Positions 28,272-35,453 of a stretch of 35,453 bases of DNA are shown in pieces. The notes beneath the pieces are model-generated. The model did not search any database. It was not told the DNA's origin and was given only the letters and a program-made list of their open reading frames with translations. The position numbers and the translations under genes were made by a program. Every line of letters begins with the position of its first letter. Position 1 is the first letter of the stretch. The stretch is from Paenibacillus sp. 598K. GTDB lineage: Bacteria; Bacillota; Bacilli; Paenibacillales; Paenibacillaceae. The stretch lies in assembly GCF_003851045.1 (NCBI RefSeq), contig NZ_BFBX01000027.1, positions 19,466 to 54,918 on the forward strand, written 5' to 3'.

Positions 28272-29630
28272 ATGCCATCGGTAGCATTTTACACCCTCGG
28301 CTGCAAGGTGAACTTCTACGACACCGAGGCGATGTGGCAATTGTTCAAGCAGGAGGGCTACGAGCAGGTTGACTTCGATACGTCGACTGCGGATGTCTAT
28401 ATTATCAATACATGCACCGTCACTAATACCGGCGACAAAAAAAGCCGCCAGATCATCCGGCGCGCGGTGCGACGCAATCCGGACGCCGTCATCGCTGTTA
28501 CGGGCTGCTATGCGCAGACCTCGCCGGCCGAGATCCTGGCGATCCCTGGCGTCGATCTGGTCGTCGGCACGCAGGATCGCGACAAGCTGATGACGTTCAT
28601 CGAGCAGTATCAGCAGGAGCGTCAGCCAGTTAATGCCGTCCGCAACATTATGAAAACCCGCGAGTTCGAGGAGCTCGACGTGCCGGACTTCGCCGAGCGG
28701 ACGCGGGCGTTCCTGAAAATTCAGGAAGGCTGCAACAACTTCTGCACCTTCTGCATCATCCCGTGGTCGCGCGGCCTCTCGCGCAGCCGCTCGCCGGAGA
28801 GCGTGCTGGCGCAGGCGCGTCAGCTGGTCGAGGCTGGCTACAAGGAGATCGTCCTGACGGGCATCCATACCGGCGGCTACGGCGACGATCTGGAGAGCTA
28901 CAGGCTCGCCGATCTGCTGGAGGATCTGGACAAGGTCGACGGACTCGAGCGTATCCGCATCAGCTCGATCGAGGCCAGCCAGATCGATGACCGGGTGATC
29001 GAGGTGCTGAACCGCTCGCCGAAGATGTGCCGCCATCTGCACATTCCGCTGCAGGCCGGGCACGACGCCGTGCTGAAGCGGATGCGGCGCAAGTATACGA
29101 CGGCCGAGTTCGCCGAGAAAATCCGCCGCATTCATGAGGCGATGCCGGGCGTCGCGATTACGACCGACGTCATCGTCGGCTTCCCGGGCGAGACGGAGGA
29201 GATGTACCGCGAGGGCTATGCCTTCATGGAGCAGATCGGCTTCGCAGAGATGCATGTCTTCCCTTACTCCAAGCGGACGGGCACGCCTGCCGCACGCATG
29301 GAGGATCAGGTGGACGAGGAGATCAAGCATGAGCGCGTCCATCAGCTGATCGAGCTCTCTGAGCGGATGCAGCTCGACTATGCGCGCCGCCATGTCGGCG
29401 CAGTGCTCGACGTCATCCCCGAGCGGGCGCACAAGGGAGAGGCCAGCGACGGGGCGATCATGGGCTATTCGGGCAACTACATCCAGATCGTCTTCGAGGG
29501 CAGTGAATCGTTGATCGGACAATTATGTCAGGTTCGTCTGACAGAAGCGGGAGTCAACGAGTGCCGCGGCGAGCTGATCGCCGTCTCCGAGCCGACGCCA
29601 TCCCGTTCGCAGGCGGCATCGGCAGTCTAG
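28272..29630 (+). CDS. mtaB: tRNA t6A37 methylthiotransferase MtaB
   Basis: Adds a methylthio group to t6A at position 37 of ANN-decoding tRNAs, giving ms2t6A. The 452-residue protein has the three N-terminal cluster cysteines (C11, C48, C79), the radical SAM motif CxxxCxxC at C154, C158 and C161 (CNNFCTFCIIPWSRG), and a C-terminal TRAM-like region. The N-terminal FYTLGCKVNFYDTEAM matches MtaB rather than MiaB (the NxxDSE form). Its ribosome-binding site GGGAGG lies inside the end of rsmE. A 7-bp GC hairpin without T-run follows, and the Nudix gene starts 62 bp on. Confidence 0.95.
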   Translation: MPSVAFYTLGCKVNFYDTEAMWQLFKQEGYEQVDFDTSTADVYIINTCTVTNTGDKKSRQIIRRAVRRNPDAVIAVTGCYAQTSPAEILAIPGVDLVVGTQDRDKLMTFIEQYQQERQPVNAVRNIMKTREFEELDVPDFAERTRAFLKIQEGCNNFCTFCIIPWSRGLSRSRSPESVLAQARQLVEAGYKEIVLTGIHTGGYGDDLESYRLADLLEDLDKVDGLERIRISSIEASQIDDRVIEVLNRSPKMCRHLHIPLQAGHDAVLKRMRRKYTTAEFAEKIRRIHEAMPGVAITTDVIVGFPGETEEMYREGYAFMEQIGFAEMHVFPYSKRTGTPAARMEDQVDEEIKHERVHQLIELSERMQLDYARRHVGAVLDVIPERAHKGEASDGAIMGYSGNYIQIVFEGSESLIGQLCQVRLTEAGVNECRGELIAVSEPTPSRSQAASAV

Positions 29631-29692
29631 CAATCGTCAACCCCGGCATCCCGCGGAGCCGGGGGAATCAGGAGGGAAGGTAGGGGAAGGCC

Positions 29693-30121
29693 ATGGTCGA
29701 GTACTCTGCGGGGGGCGTCGTATTCCGCCGGACAGAAGACGGGCTGCAGGTACAACTGATCCAGGATCGATACGGCAAAATCTCGTTGCCCAAAGGCAAG
29801 ATGGAGGCGGGCGAGACGATCGAAGAGACGGCCTTGCGCGAGATCGTAGAGGAGACCGGCATCGTCGGCAAGATCATCAAGCCGATCGACCAGATCAAAT
29901 ACCAGTACCAGCATGACGTCAAGGGCAAGGTCAATAAAGAGGTGCATTACTATCTGGTCGAGGCTGTCGGCGGCACGCTGCAGGCGCAGGTGGAGGAGAT
30001 CCGCGGCGTCGACTGGTTCGCGCCGGAGGAAGCCTGGCGACGCCAGCGCCAGTCGGGCTACGACAACAACGATCGGATCGTCGCCGGCGCGCTGCGGCTG
30101 CTCGGGCTGAAGGTGCGCTAA
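29693..30121 (+). CDS. Nudix hydrolase
   Basis: A 142-residue single-domain Nudix protein. The Nudix box Gx5Ex7REUxEExGU is complete at residues 35-57 (from GKMEAGE to EIVEETGI), so the magnesium-binding glutamates are present. The N-terminal SAGGVVFRR and LPKGKMEAGE resemble Ap4A/NDP-sugar type Nudix enzymes; the substrate cannot be named. ATG 29693 follows GGAAGGTAGGGGAAGG. It is probably transcribed with mtaB. Its end lies 43 bp from the end of the convergent transporter pseudogene, with no clear terminator between. Confidence 0.9.
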   Translation: MVEYSAGGVVFRRTEDGLQVQLIQDRYGKISLPKGKMEAGETIEETALREIVEETGIVGKIIKPIDQIKYQYQHDVKGKVNKEVHYYLVEAVGGTLQAQVEEIRGVDWFAPEEAWRRQRQSGYDNNDRIVAGALRLLGLKVR

Positions 30122-30164
30122 AGGCAAGCGCCTCGGGACAATTGCTCGGGGGCGAGTCTTCGAC

Positions 30165-30934
30165 CTATGAGCGCTCGCGCCAGAGAGGCAAGTAGCATAT
30201 CGGCAAGGCGAGCAGCGAGCAGACGAGATTAAAGATCGTCTGCGCTCTGGCGATCTGGGCTGCGGGCTGGTCGGTCAGCAGCGCCGAGAGCCATTGCAGC
30301 TCGCCGATCAGCGGCGCGAACAGCAGCGCTCCGCCGAGATTCAAGGCGACGTGGGCGAGCGCTACCGCTCGTCCGGCGCTGGAGCTCGCGCAGGCGGCGA
30401 GGAGGCCGGTGGCGCAGGTGCCGACATTGGCGCCGAGCACGACGGCTATGCCAAGCTCTGGCGGCATCGCCCCGGTCGCCGCCAGTCCCATGATCATCGC
30501 GATGACAGCCGCGCTGCTATGGATGAGCGCGGTCAGTACGGCTCCAGCGGCGAGGCCCCACCACAGGCTCTCGGCGGCGCGCGCGAGCAGCCAGTCGTAG
30601 AGCGGACTGGCCTCGATGCGCGGCGCCAGCTCCTGCATCATCGTCATCCCCAGCAGCAGCAGTCCGAATCCGGCTGCTGCTACTGCGCTGTGACGGAGCG
30701 CATGCAGGGGCGTCCCGGCGGCGCCGACCATGCCGTCACCGCCGTGCTGCTCTGCAGGAAGGCGGTTGTCGCCGTGCCGACCAGCGCGCCTCGCAGCGGC
30801 GTCGCCGTACCGCGTCGCAGGATCGACTCGAGATGCGGACCGGCGAGCCGGTGCAGCGCCATCTCCATCGCTTTCATCCCCAGCAGGAAGATGGCGAGTC
30901 CGCAGAGCATGGGCCATAGGATCGAGAGCAGCAT
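30165..30934 (-). pseudogene. Na/Pi cotransporter family protein, frameshifted and internally deleted
   Basis: Two frames on the minus strand together look like a short Na/Pi-cotransporter (PNaS family). The N-terminal part (30934 to about 30733) has AIFLLGMKAMEMALHRLAG and LQSSTAVT after a strong AAGGAGGTAC. The C-terminal part (to 30165) has AVAAAGFGLLLLGM, IHSSAAVIAMIMGLA, GANVGTC and AQTIFNLVCSLLALPICYLP. A single missing base between 30732 and 30733 breaks the frame: adding one base restores QSSTAVTVMVGAAG. Even so restored, the product is 256 residues where I would expect about 310, and the expected middle of the first repeat, with its own GANIGT motif, is absent. So a deletion and a frameshift are both present. 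A sequencing error could explain only the frameshift. Confidence 0.75.
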
Positions 30935-31038
30935 CGGTATGTACCTCCTTCGGGATCGTCAGCACGTCATGCGGCTTCGGGAGCCAAGCGATCTTGTCTA
31001 ACGACCGCCGCCCGACTCCCGCTATGCTCGTACATTGT

Positions 31039-31081
31039 ATGCGAGCGTTTGGACGGGCATGCGAGCAGAGACATGGACGGG
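31039..31081 (+). repeat. imperfect direct repeat in the divergent intergenic region
   Basis: ATGCGAGC (31039-31046, 31059-31066), each followed after 4 or 8 bases by GGACGGG (31051-31057, 31075-31081). The repeat lies in the 227-bp gap between the transporter pseudogene and the rRNA methyltransferase gene, where both would have promoters. I see no strong -35/-10 pair there. Confidence 0.5.
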
Positions 31082-31161
31082 ATAACCAGACAAGCTTAGG
31101 CAGCGACCGCAGGCTCTGATAGCAGAGAAGATTGGACAGCCACATATACAGGAGGCACGAG

Positions 31162-32556
31162 ATGAGAGCGTCGATCATATTACACAAAAATCGCAAGCCG
31201 CGTCTGGAGCAGGGGCAGCCGTGGATCTACGCCACCGAGACGGAGCGGATGGAGGGCGAGGCGGAGCCGGGAGCGCTCGTCGATGTGCTCGATCATAAAG
31301 GCAAGTATCTGGCGACGGGCTACTGGAATCCGCAGTCGCGCATCGTCGTCCGCATCGTCGCCTATGAGCCGGTGGAGATGGACCAGGCGTTCCTCGCAGG
31401 GCGTCTGCGGCAGGCGCTTGCCCATCGCGAGCGCTTCCTGGCGCACCCGCGCGACTGTCGGCTCGTCTACGGCGAGGCCGACTTCTTGCCGGGGCTGACC
31501 GTCGACCGGTTCGGCGACGTGCTCGTCGTGCAGATCCTCAGCCTCGGCATGGAGGTGCGTCGCGAGGCGTTGCTAGCGGCGCTGCTCGAGGTGTTCGAGC
31601 CGGCATGCGTCTATGAGCGCAGCGATGTTGGCGTGCGCGCGCTGGAGGGGCTGGAGCCGCGCGTCGGCGTCCTCTACGGCGAGCTGCCGGAGGGGATCGA
31701 GATCGAGGAGAACGGCTTGCGGCTGGATGTAGACGTCGAGAAGGGGCAGAAGACCGGATACTTCTATGACCAGCGGGAGAACCGGGCGTCGATCGCTCCG
31801 CTCATGACGGGCTGGGGCTCGCGCAGCGGCATCCGTCTGGAGACCCGTCCGGCCGAGGAGCTGCCCGAGGACTTCTGGATTCGTCCGAAGGCTGGCGCGG
31901 CGACCGTCGAGGTGCCGGTCAACAAGAGCGGCAAGCCGGTCTCCTTCCCTTATTGGGACGGTGCGACGGTGCTGGAGTGCTTTGCCCATACCGGCAGCTT
32001 CACGCTGCACGCGTGCAAGTACGGCGCCAAGAAGGTTACCTGTCTGGACGTCTCCGAGCATGCGATCGAGACGGCGCGGCGCAACGTGGCGCGCAACGGC
32101 TTCGAGGACCGGGTGGAATTTGTCGTAGCGGATGCCTTCGCTTACCTGCGCGAGCAGGTCAAGGGGCTGGACGAGCGTCGCAAGCGCGCTGGCGGCGGCA
32201 CAGATACGAGCGTGGCGCTCGGCGCGGCGGGCCGCACCTGGGATGTCGTCATCCTCGATCCGCCAGCGTTCGCCAAGACCAAGCAGGCGGCAGCCGGAGC
32301 GATGCGCGGCTACAAGGACATCAACCTGCACGGCATGAAGCTGGTCAATGAAGGTGGCTATCTCGTCACGGCGAGTTGTTCGTACCATATGCGGCCGGAG
32401 ATGTTCCTGCAAGCGATCCAGGAAGCGGCGAGCGACGCCGGCAAGCTGCTGCGTCTGATCGAGTGGCGCGCGGCGGGCAAGGATCACCCGCAGCTGCTCG
32501 GCGTCAGCGAAGGCCATTATCTGAAGTTTGGCGTGTTCGAGGTTCGCAGCCGTTAG
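31162..32556 (+). CDS. class I SAM-dependent rRNA methyltransferase (RlmI/YwbD family)
   Basis: A 464-residue protein with an N-terminal PUA domain (LHKNRKPRLEQGQPWIYATE, LDHKGKYLATGYWNP) and a SAM methyltransferase domain with YFYDQRENR, VLECFAHTGSFTLHA, LDVSEHAIETARRN, and the catalytic-loop ILDPPAFAKT. Relatives (RlmI of E. coli, YwbD/RlmQ of Firmicutes) methylate 23S rRNA; the target base is not deducible. It is longer than the usual 390-400 because about 45 extra residues lie between DQRENR (about 203-209) and VLECF (about 271), with a smaller extension before WDVVILDPPAF. ATG 31162 follows CAGGAGGCA; the in-frame start at 31132 has no such site. Confidence 0.9.
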   Translation: MRASIILHKNRKPRLEQGQPWIYATETERMEGEAEPGALVDVLDHKGKYLATGYWNPQSRIVVRIVAYEPVEMDQAFLAGRLRQALAHRERFLAHPRDCRLVYGEADFLPGLTVDRFGDVLVVQILSLGMEVRREALLAALLEVFEPACVYERSDVGVRALEGLEPRVGVLYGELPEGIEIEENGLRLDVDVEKGQKTGYFYDQRENRASIAPLMTGWGSRSGIRLETRPAEELPEDFWIRPKAGAATVEVPVNKSGKPVSFPYWDGATVLECFAHTGSFTLHACKYGAKKVTCLDVSEHAIETARRNVARNGFEDRVEFVVADAFAYLREQVKGLDERRKRAGGGTDTSVALGAAGRTWDVVILDPPAFAKTKQAAAGAMRGYKDINLHGMKLVNEGGYLVTASCSYHMRPEMFLQAIQEAASDAGKLLRLIEWRAAGKDHPQLLGVSEGHYLKFGVFEVRSR

Positions 32557-32696
32557 TAGGGCGCAGACGGAGGACCGATCGGCTGCTCGCAGCGTCCGCA
32601 CGGACGCCGGGCGGCCTGTTCGCCGTTGTCGCTCAGGAACGCATGTTTGCACAGACGGGTGAAATGCGGCGTCCGGTTGTGATAGAATAGGAGCAT
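32553..32696 (-). CDS. possible small Cys-rich (zinc-ribbon-like) protein
   Basis: A 47-codon ORF filling the gap between the rRNA methyltransferase and addB on the opposite strand. It contains LCKHAF and, after 14 residues, PCGRCEQP, so C/H and CxxC pairs spaced as in small zinc-binding folds. Most third codon positions are G or C, as in the real genes around it. Its stop overlaps the stop of the methyltransferase gene. Against it: no clear ribosome-binding site before ATG 32696, and the addB -10 lies inside its 5' end. I do not recognise a family. Confidence 0.35.
   Translation of the reverse strand: MLLFYHNRTPHFTRLCKHAFLSDNGEQAARRPCGRCEQPIGPPSAPY
32660..32688 (+). promoter_or_regulatory. 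promoter of addB
   Basis: TGAAAT (32660-32665), 17 bp, TAGAAT (32683-32688) with the extension TGA directly before it. The -10 and its extension are good, the -35 is weak. It is 36 bases from the addB start codon. Confidence 0.55.
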
Positions 32697-32724
32697 TGGC
32701 AAGAACGGAAGGAGAGCAAGAGCG

Positions 32725-35453
32725 ATGACGCTGCGAATGGTGCTGGGACGATCCGGCACAGGCAAGACCCGATTGTGCATGAACGAGCTGCTGGACGAGC
32801 TGCGCAGCAGCCCCGACGGCGAGCCGCTCATCCTGCTCGTGCCGGAGCAGGCGACGTTCCAGACGGAGTACGCGCTGGCGCGCGCGGAGGGGCTGGCAGG
32901 GACGATCCGCGCCCAGGCGCTCAGCTTCCGCAGGCTGGCGTTCCGTGTCATGCAGGAGACCGGCGGGACGGCGCTCGTGCCGATCACCGAGGATGGCAAG
33001 CATATGCTGCTGTACAAGATCCTGCATCGGGTCGGCCCGCAGCTCCAACTCTATCAGGGAGCGGGGGAACAGCAGGGCTTCATCGAGCGGCTCGGCGAGC
33101 TGCTGACCGAGTGGAAGCGCTACGCGATCGAGCCGCAGGCGATCGAAGCGTATGCCGCAGGCGGCGTTGCAAGTCCGCTGCTTGAGCGTAAGCTGCACGA
33201 TCTGCAGCTTATCTACGGCGAGCTCGAGCAGGAGCTGGCGGGACAATATATCGATGCGGAGGACTATCTGAGCTGGCTGCACGAGGGCGGCTCGCGAGCC
33301 TCGGCGCTGCGCGGCGCTCGTGTCTGGGTCGACGGCTTCCACGGCTTTACGCCCCGCGAGCTGGAGGCGCTGGGGGTGCTGCTGCAGGAGGCGGCCGAAG
33401 TGACAGTGACGCTGACGCTGGATCGTCCGTACGGGCCCGGGGAGCGCCCGCATGAGCTGGACCTGTTCCACCCGACTGCCGAGACGTATATCCGTCTGCG
33501 CGAGTTGGCGGAGCGGTTAGGGGTACATAGCTTGCCTTATACGGTGCTCGCGGCCGACACGCCGCCGCGCTTCCGGGCCCGGCCGGCGCTCGCGCATCTG
33601 GAGCGCCATTTCGCCCTTCGGCTGCCGATGGTTGCTGCTCCCGAGGAGGTAGCGAACGGTCTCTCGGTCGTGCAGGCGGTGCATCGGCGCGCCGAGGTCG
33701 AAGCGGTCGCGCGCGATATGGTCGCTCGCGTGCGCGAGGGCGACTGCCGCTGGCGCGACATGGCCGTGATGGTGCGGGATACCGCCAGCTATACGGATTA
33801 TATCGCCCAGATCTTCGAGGAGCACGATATTCCGTACTTCCTCGATCAGAAGAGCGACGCCGAGCATCACCCGCTCGTCGAGTTCATCCGCTCGGCGCTT
33901 GAGACGGTCGTCCAGGGCTGGCGCTACGATGCGGTGTTCCGCTGTGTCAAGACCGAGATGCTGCTGCCGGAGGATGGCAGCGTACCCCGCGAGGCGATGG
34001 ATCGGCTGGAGAATTATGTGCTCGCCAGTGGCATCGACGGCCGTCGCTGGCTCGACCGCAAGCGCTGGCGGCCGCTCGTCCAGGACTCGCTGGACGGGGC
34101 GCCCGAGGAGGCGCGCGCGGCTGAGAAGCGCGCCTTCGAGGAGCTGATGGATTGTCGCGAGCTGGTGGTGGCGCCGCTGCGTCGATTCGGTCGGCAGCTC
34201 CAGGAGGCGGCCAACGTGCGCCAGATGTGCGAGGCGATGTACGGGCTGCTCGATCGGACCGAGGCGGCCGAGCGTCTGGAGCGCTGGAGCAGAGAGGCCG
34301 CTGAGCGCGGAGAGCTGAGGCGGGCCCGCGAGCATCGGCAGCTATGGGAGGGCGTGATGGACTTGCTGGATCAGCTCGTGGAGCTGGTCGGCGAGGAGCC
34401 GCTCTCGCGCGAGCTGTTCGCCGGGATGCTGGAGGCCGGACTGTCCGGGCTGAAGCTCTCGGCCGTGCCGCCGTCGCTCGACCAGGTGCTGGTCGGCAGC
34501 ATGGAGCGGACGCGCACCGGCCGCATCGGAATCTGTTATATCCTCGGCGCAATCGACGGCGTGCTGCCGATGCGTATCCAGGAGGACGGTATCCTGACCG
34601 AGGACGAGCGGGAGCGGCTGGCGGGCGACGGCATCGCGATGGCTCCAGGCGTCCGTCGACGGTTGCTTGATGAGCGCTTCCTGATCTATCACGCTCTGAC
34701 GTTGCCCTCCGATCATCTGTGGATTAGCTATCCGTCCTCGGACGCTGAGGGTAAAAGTCTGCTGCCGTCGGAGATCGTCCGCCATCTGAGGCAGATGTTC
34801 CCTGCGCTGGCGACGGAGCAGGTTGCTGCCGAGCCGGAGGCTGGAGGCGACGTTGCCTCGCAGCTGGCTTACCTGGCGCATCCCGGCCCGGCGCTGTCGC
34901 GGCTCATCGTGCAGCTCCGCCAGTGGCGTCAAGGGCTGCCGGTCGCCGACCTGTGGTGGCAGGTGTACAACTGGTATGCCGCGAGGCCGGGCTGGAGCAG
35001 ACAGCTCTCTGTCGTCGTCTCGTCGCTGGAGTATAGCAACGCAGAGCCGCCGCTCTCGGCGCAGACGGCGCTCCGCCTGTACGGCGAGCGCCTGCGGGCG
35101 AGCGTCTCGCGGATGGAGCGATTCGTCTCGTGTCCGTTCCAGCATTTCGCGATCCACGGCCTGCGCTTGCGAGAGCGACGGCTCCATCGGCTGGAAGCGC
35201 CCGACATCGGTCAGCTGTTCCACGCAGCGCTTAGCCGTCTGGCGGGCGAGCTGGGCGAGAGCTGGGGGCGTCAGACCGAGGAGCAGATCCGCGGCCGGGC
35301 CGCCCGCGCGGTTGAGGAGCTGGCCCCGCGCTTGCAGTCGGAGATTCTGCTGAGCAGCAGCCGCTTCCAGTATATCGCCCGCAAGCTGGCAGCGATCGTC
35401 GCTCAGGCGGCGGTCGTGCTCGGCGAGCATGCGCGTCGCGCCAGCTTCCAGCC
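32725..35453 (+). CDS. addB: AddB subunit of the AddAB helicase-nuclease (3' partial)
   Basis: AddB with AddA resects double-strand breaks for RecA-dependent repair. The frame is open from ATG 32725 (after GGAAGGAGAG) to the end of the window, giving 909 codons of an expected 1160 or so. The N-terminus MTLRMVLGRSGTGKT has the Walker A-like GRSGTGKT at residues 8-15. Also typical are LLVPEQATFQTEYAL, VWVDGFHGFTPRE, and MAVMVRD. VSCPFQHF supplies C803, the first of the four iron-sulfur cysteines that precede the nuclease domain; the other three lie beyond the window. addA is expected downstream. The gene is not interrupted in the part seen. Confidence 0.95.
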   Translation, partial: MTLRMVLGRSGTGKTRLCMNELLDELRSSPDGEPLILLVPEQATFQTEYALARAEGLAGTIRAQALSFRRLAFRVMQETGGTALVPITEDGKHMLLYKILHRVGPQLQLYQGAGEQQGFIERLGELLTEWKRYAIEPQAIEAYAAGGVASPLLERKLHDLQLIYGELEQELAGQYIDAEDYLSWLHEGGSRASALRGARVWVDGFHGFTPRELEALGVLLQEAAEVTVTLTLDRPYGPGERPHELDLFHPTAETYIRLRELAERLGVHSLPYTVLAADTPPRFRARPALAHLERHFALRLPMVAAPEEVANGLSVVQAVHRRAEVEAVARDMVARVREGDCRWRDMAVMVRDTASYTDYIAQIFEEHDIPYFLDQKSDAEHHPLVEFIRSALETVVQGWRYDAVFRCVKTEMLLPEDGSVPREAMDRLENYVLASGIDGRRWLDRKRWRPLVQDSLDGAPEEARAAEKRAFEELMDCRELVVAPLRRFGRQLQEAANVRQMCEAMYGLLDRTEAAERLERWSREAAERGELRRAREHRQLWEGVMDLLDQLVELVGEEPLSRELFAGMLEAGLSGLKLSAVPPSLDQVLVGSMERTRTGRIGICYILGAIDGVLPMRIQEDGILTEDERERLAGDGIAMAPGVRRRLLDERFLIYHALTLPSDHLWISYPSSDAEGKSLLPSEIVRHLRQMFPALATEQVAAEPEAGGDVASQLAYLAHPGPALSRLIVQLRQWRQGLPVADLWWQVYNWYAARPGWSRQLSVVVSSLEYSNAEPPLSAQTALRLYGERLRASVSRMERFVSCPFQHFAIHGLRLRERRLHRLEAPDIGQLFHAALSRLAGELGESWGRQTEEQIRGRAARAVEELAPRLQSEILLSSSRFQYIARKLAAIVAQAAVVLGEHARRASFQ

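Noticed and set aside
29641..29664. CCCCGGC/GCCGGGG hairpin between mtaB and the Nudix gene
   Set aside because: Only 7 bp with no T-run; in a GC-rich genome this could be chance.

Overview
The window is a GC-rich stretch of a spore-forming Firmicute. The gene order comER-comEA-comEB-comEC-holA-rpsT-gpr-spoIIP-(yqxA)-lepA-hemW-hrcA-grpE-dnaK-dnaJ-prmA-rsmE-mtaB is the conserved Bacillales late-competence to heat-shock cluster. High GC, a DnaK operon under CIRCE, the forespore protease Gpr and SpoIIP point to a Paenibacillaceae member (Paenibacillus/Cohnella-like); that placement is inferred from content and style, not from a search.

Layout. 1-1507: 3' part of a CvfB-type RNA-binding protein, then a small SAM methyltransferase. 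1517-4292: leuS behind a sigma-A promoter and a complete leucine T-box riboswitch. 4289-10826: comER (minus strand, stop codon interlocked with that of leuS), comEA, a MetY-type sulfhydrylase, comEB and comEC, with a terminator-shaped hairpin between comEB and comEC. 11002-12847: an ECF sigma factor and its large membrane anti-sigma factor, behind an ECF-type promoter. 12950-14470: a 36-codon small ORF, holA, and rpsT on the opposite strand. 14572-17593: gpr, spoIIP and a YqxA-like small membrane protein with an 18-bp tandem repeat. 17601-20730: lepA and hemW. 20765-21319: an N-acetylglutamate-synthase-like acetyltransferase with two ArgR-like boxes over its promoter. 21321-26297: hrcA-grpE-dnaK-dnaJ under CIRCE. 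26416-30121: prmA, rsmE, mtaB and a Nudix hydrolase. 30165-30934: a broken Na/Pi-cotransporter gene. 31162-35453: an rRNA methyltransferase, a possible small Cys-rich protein on the minus strand, and addB, which runs off the end.

Together these genes cover translation and its quality (LeuS, LepA, S20, PrmA, RsmE, MtaB, rRNA methylase), DNA uptake and repair (ComE proteins, HolA, AddB), sporulation (Gpr, SpoIIP), protein folding, and envelope-stress signalling. I see no CRISPR, phage, insertion sequence, tRNA or rRNA. I found no clearly new multi-gene system. The best leads are regulatory or architectural: tandem ArgR-like sites on the acetyltransferase, a ComEA without its usual SLBB domain, the hairpin ahead of comEC, the small ORF plus hairpin ahead of holA, the ECF promoter and outsized anti-sigma factor, and the decayed transporter.
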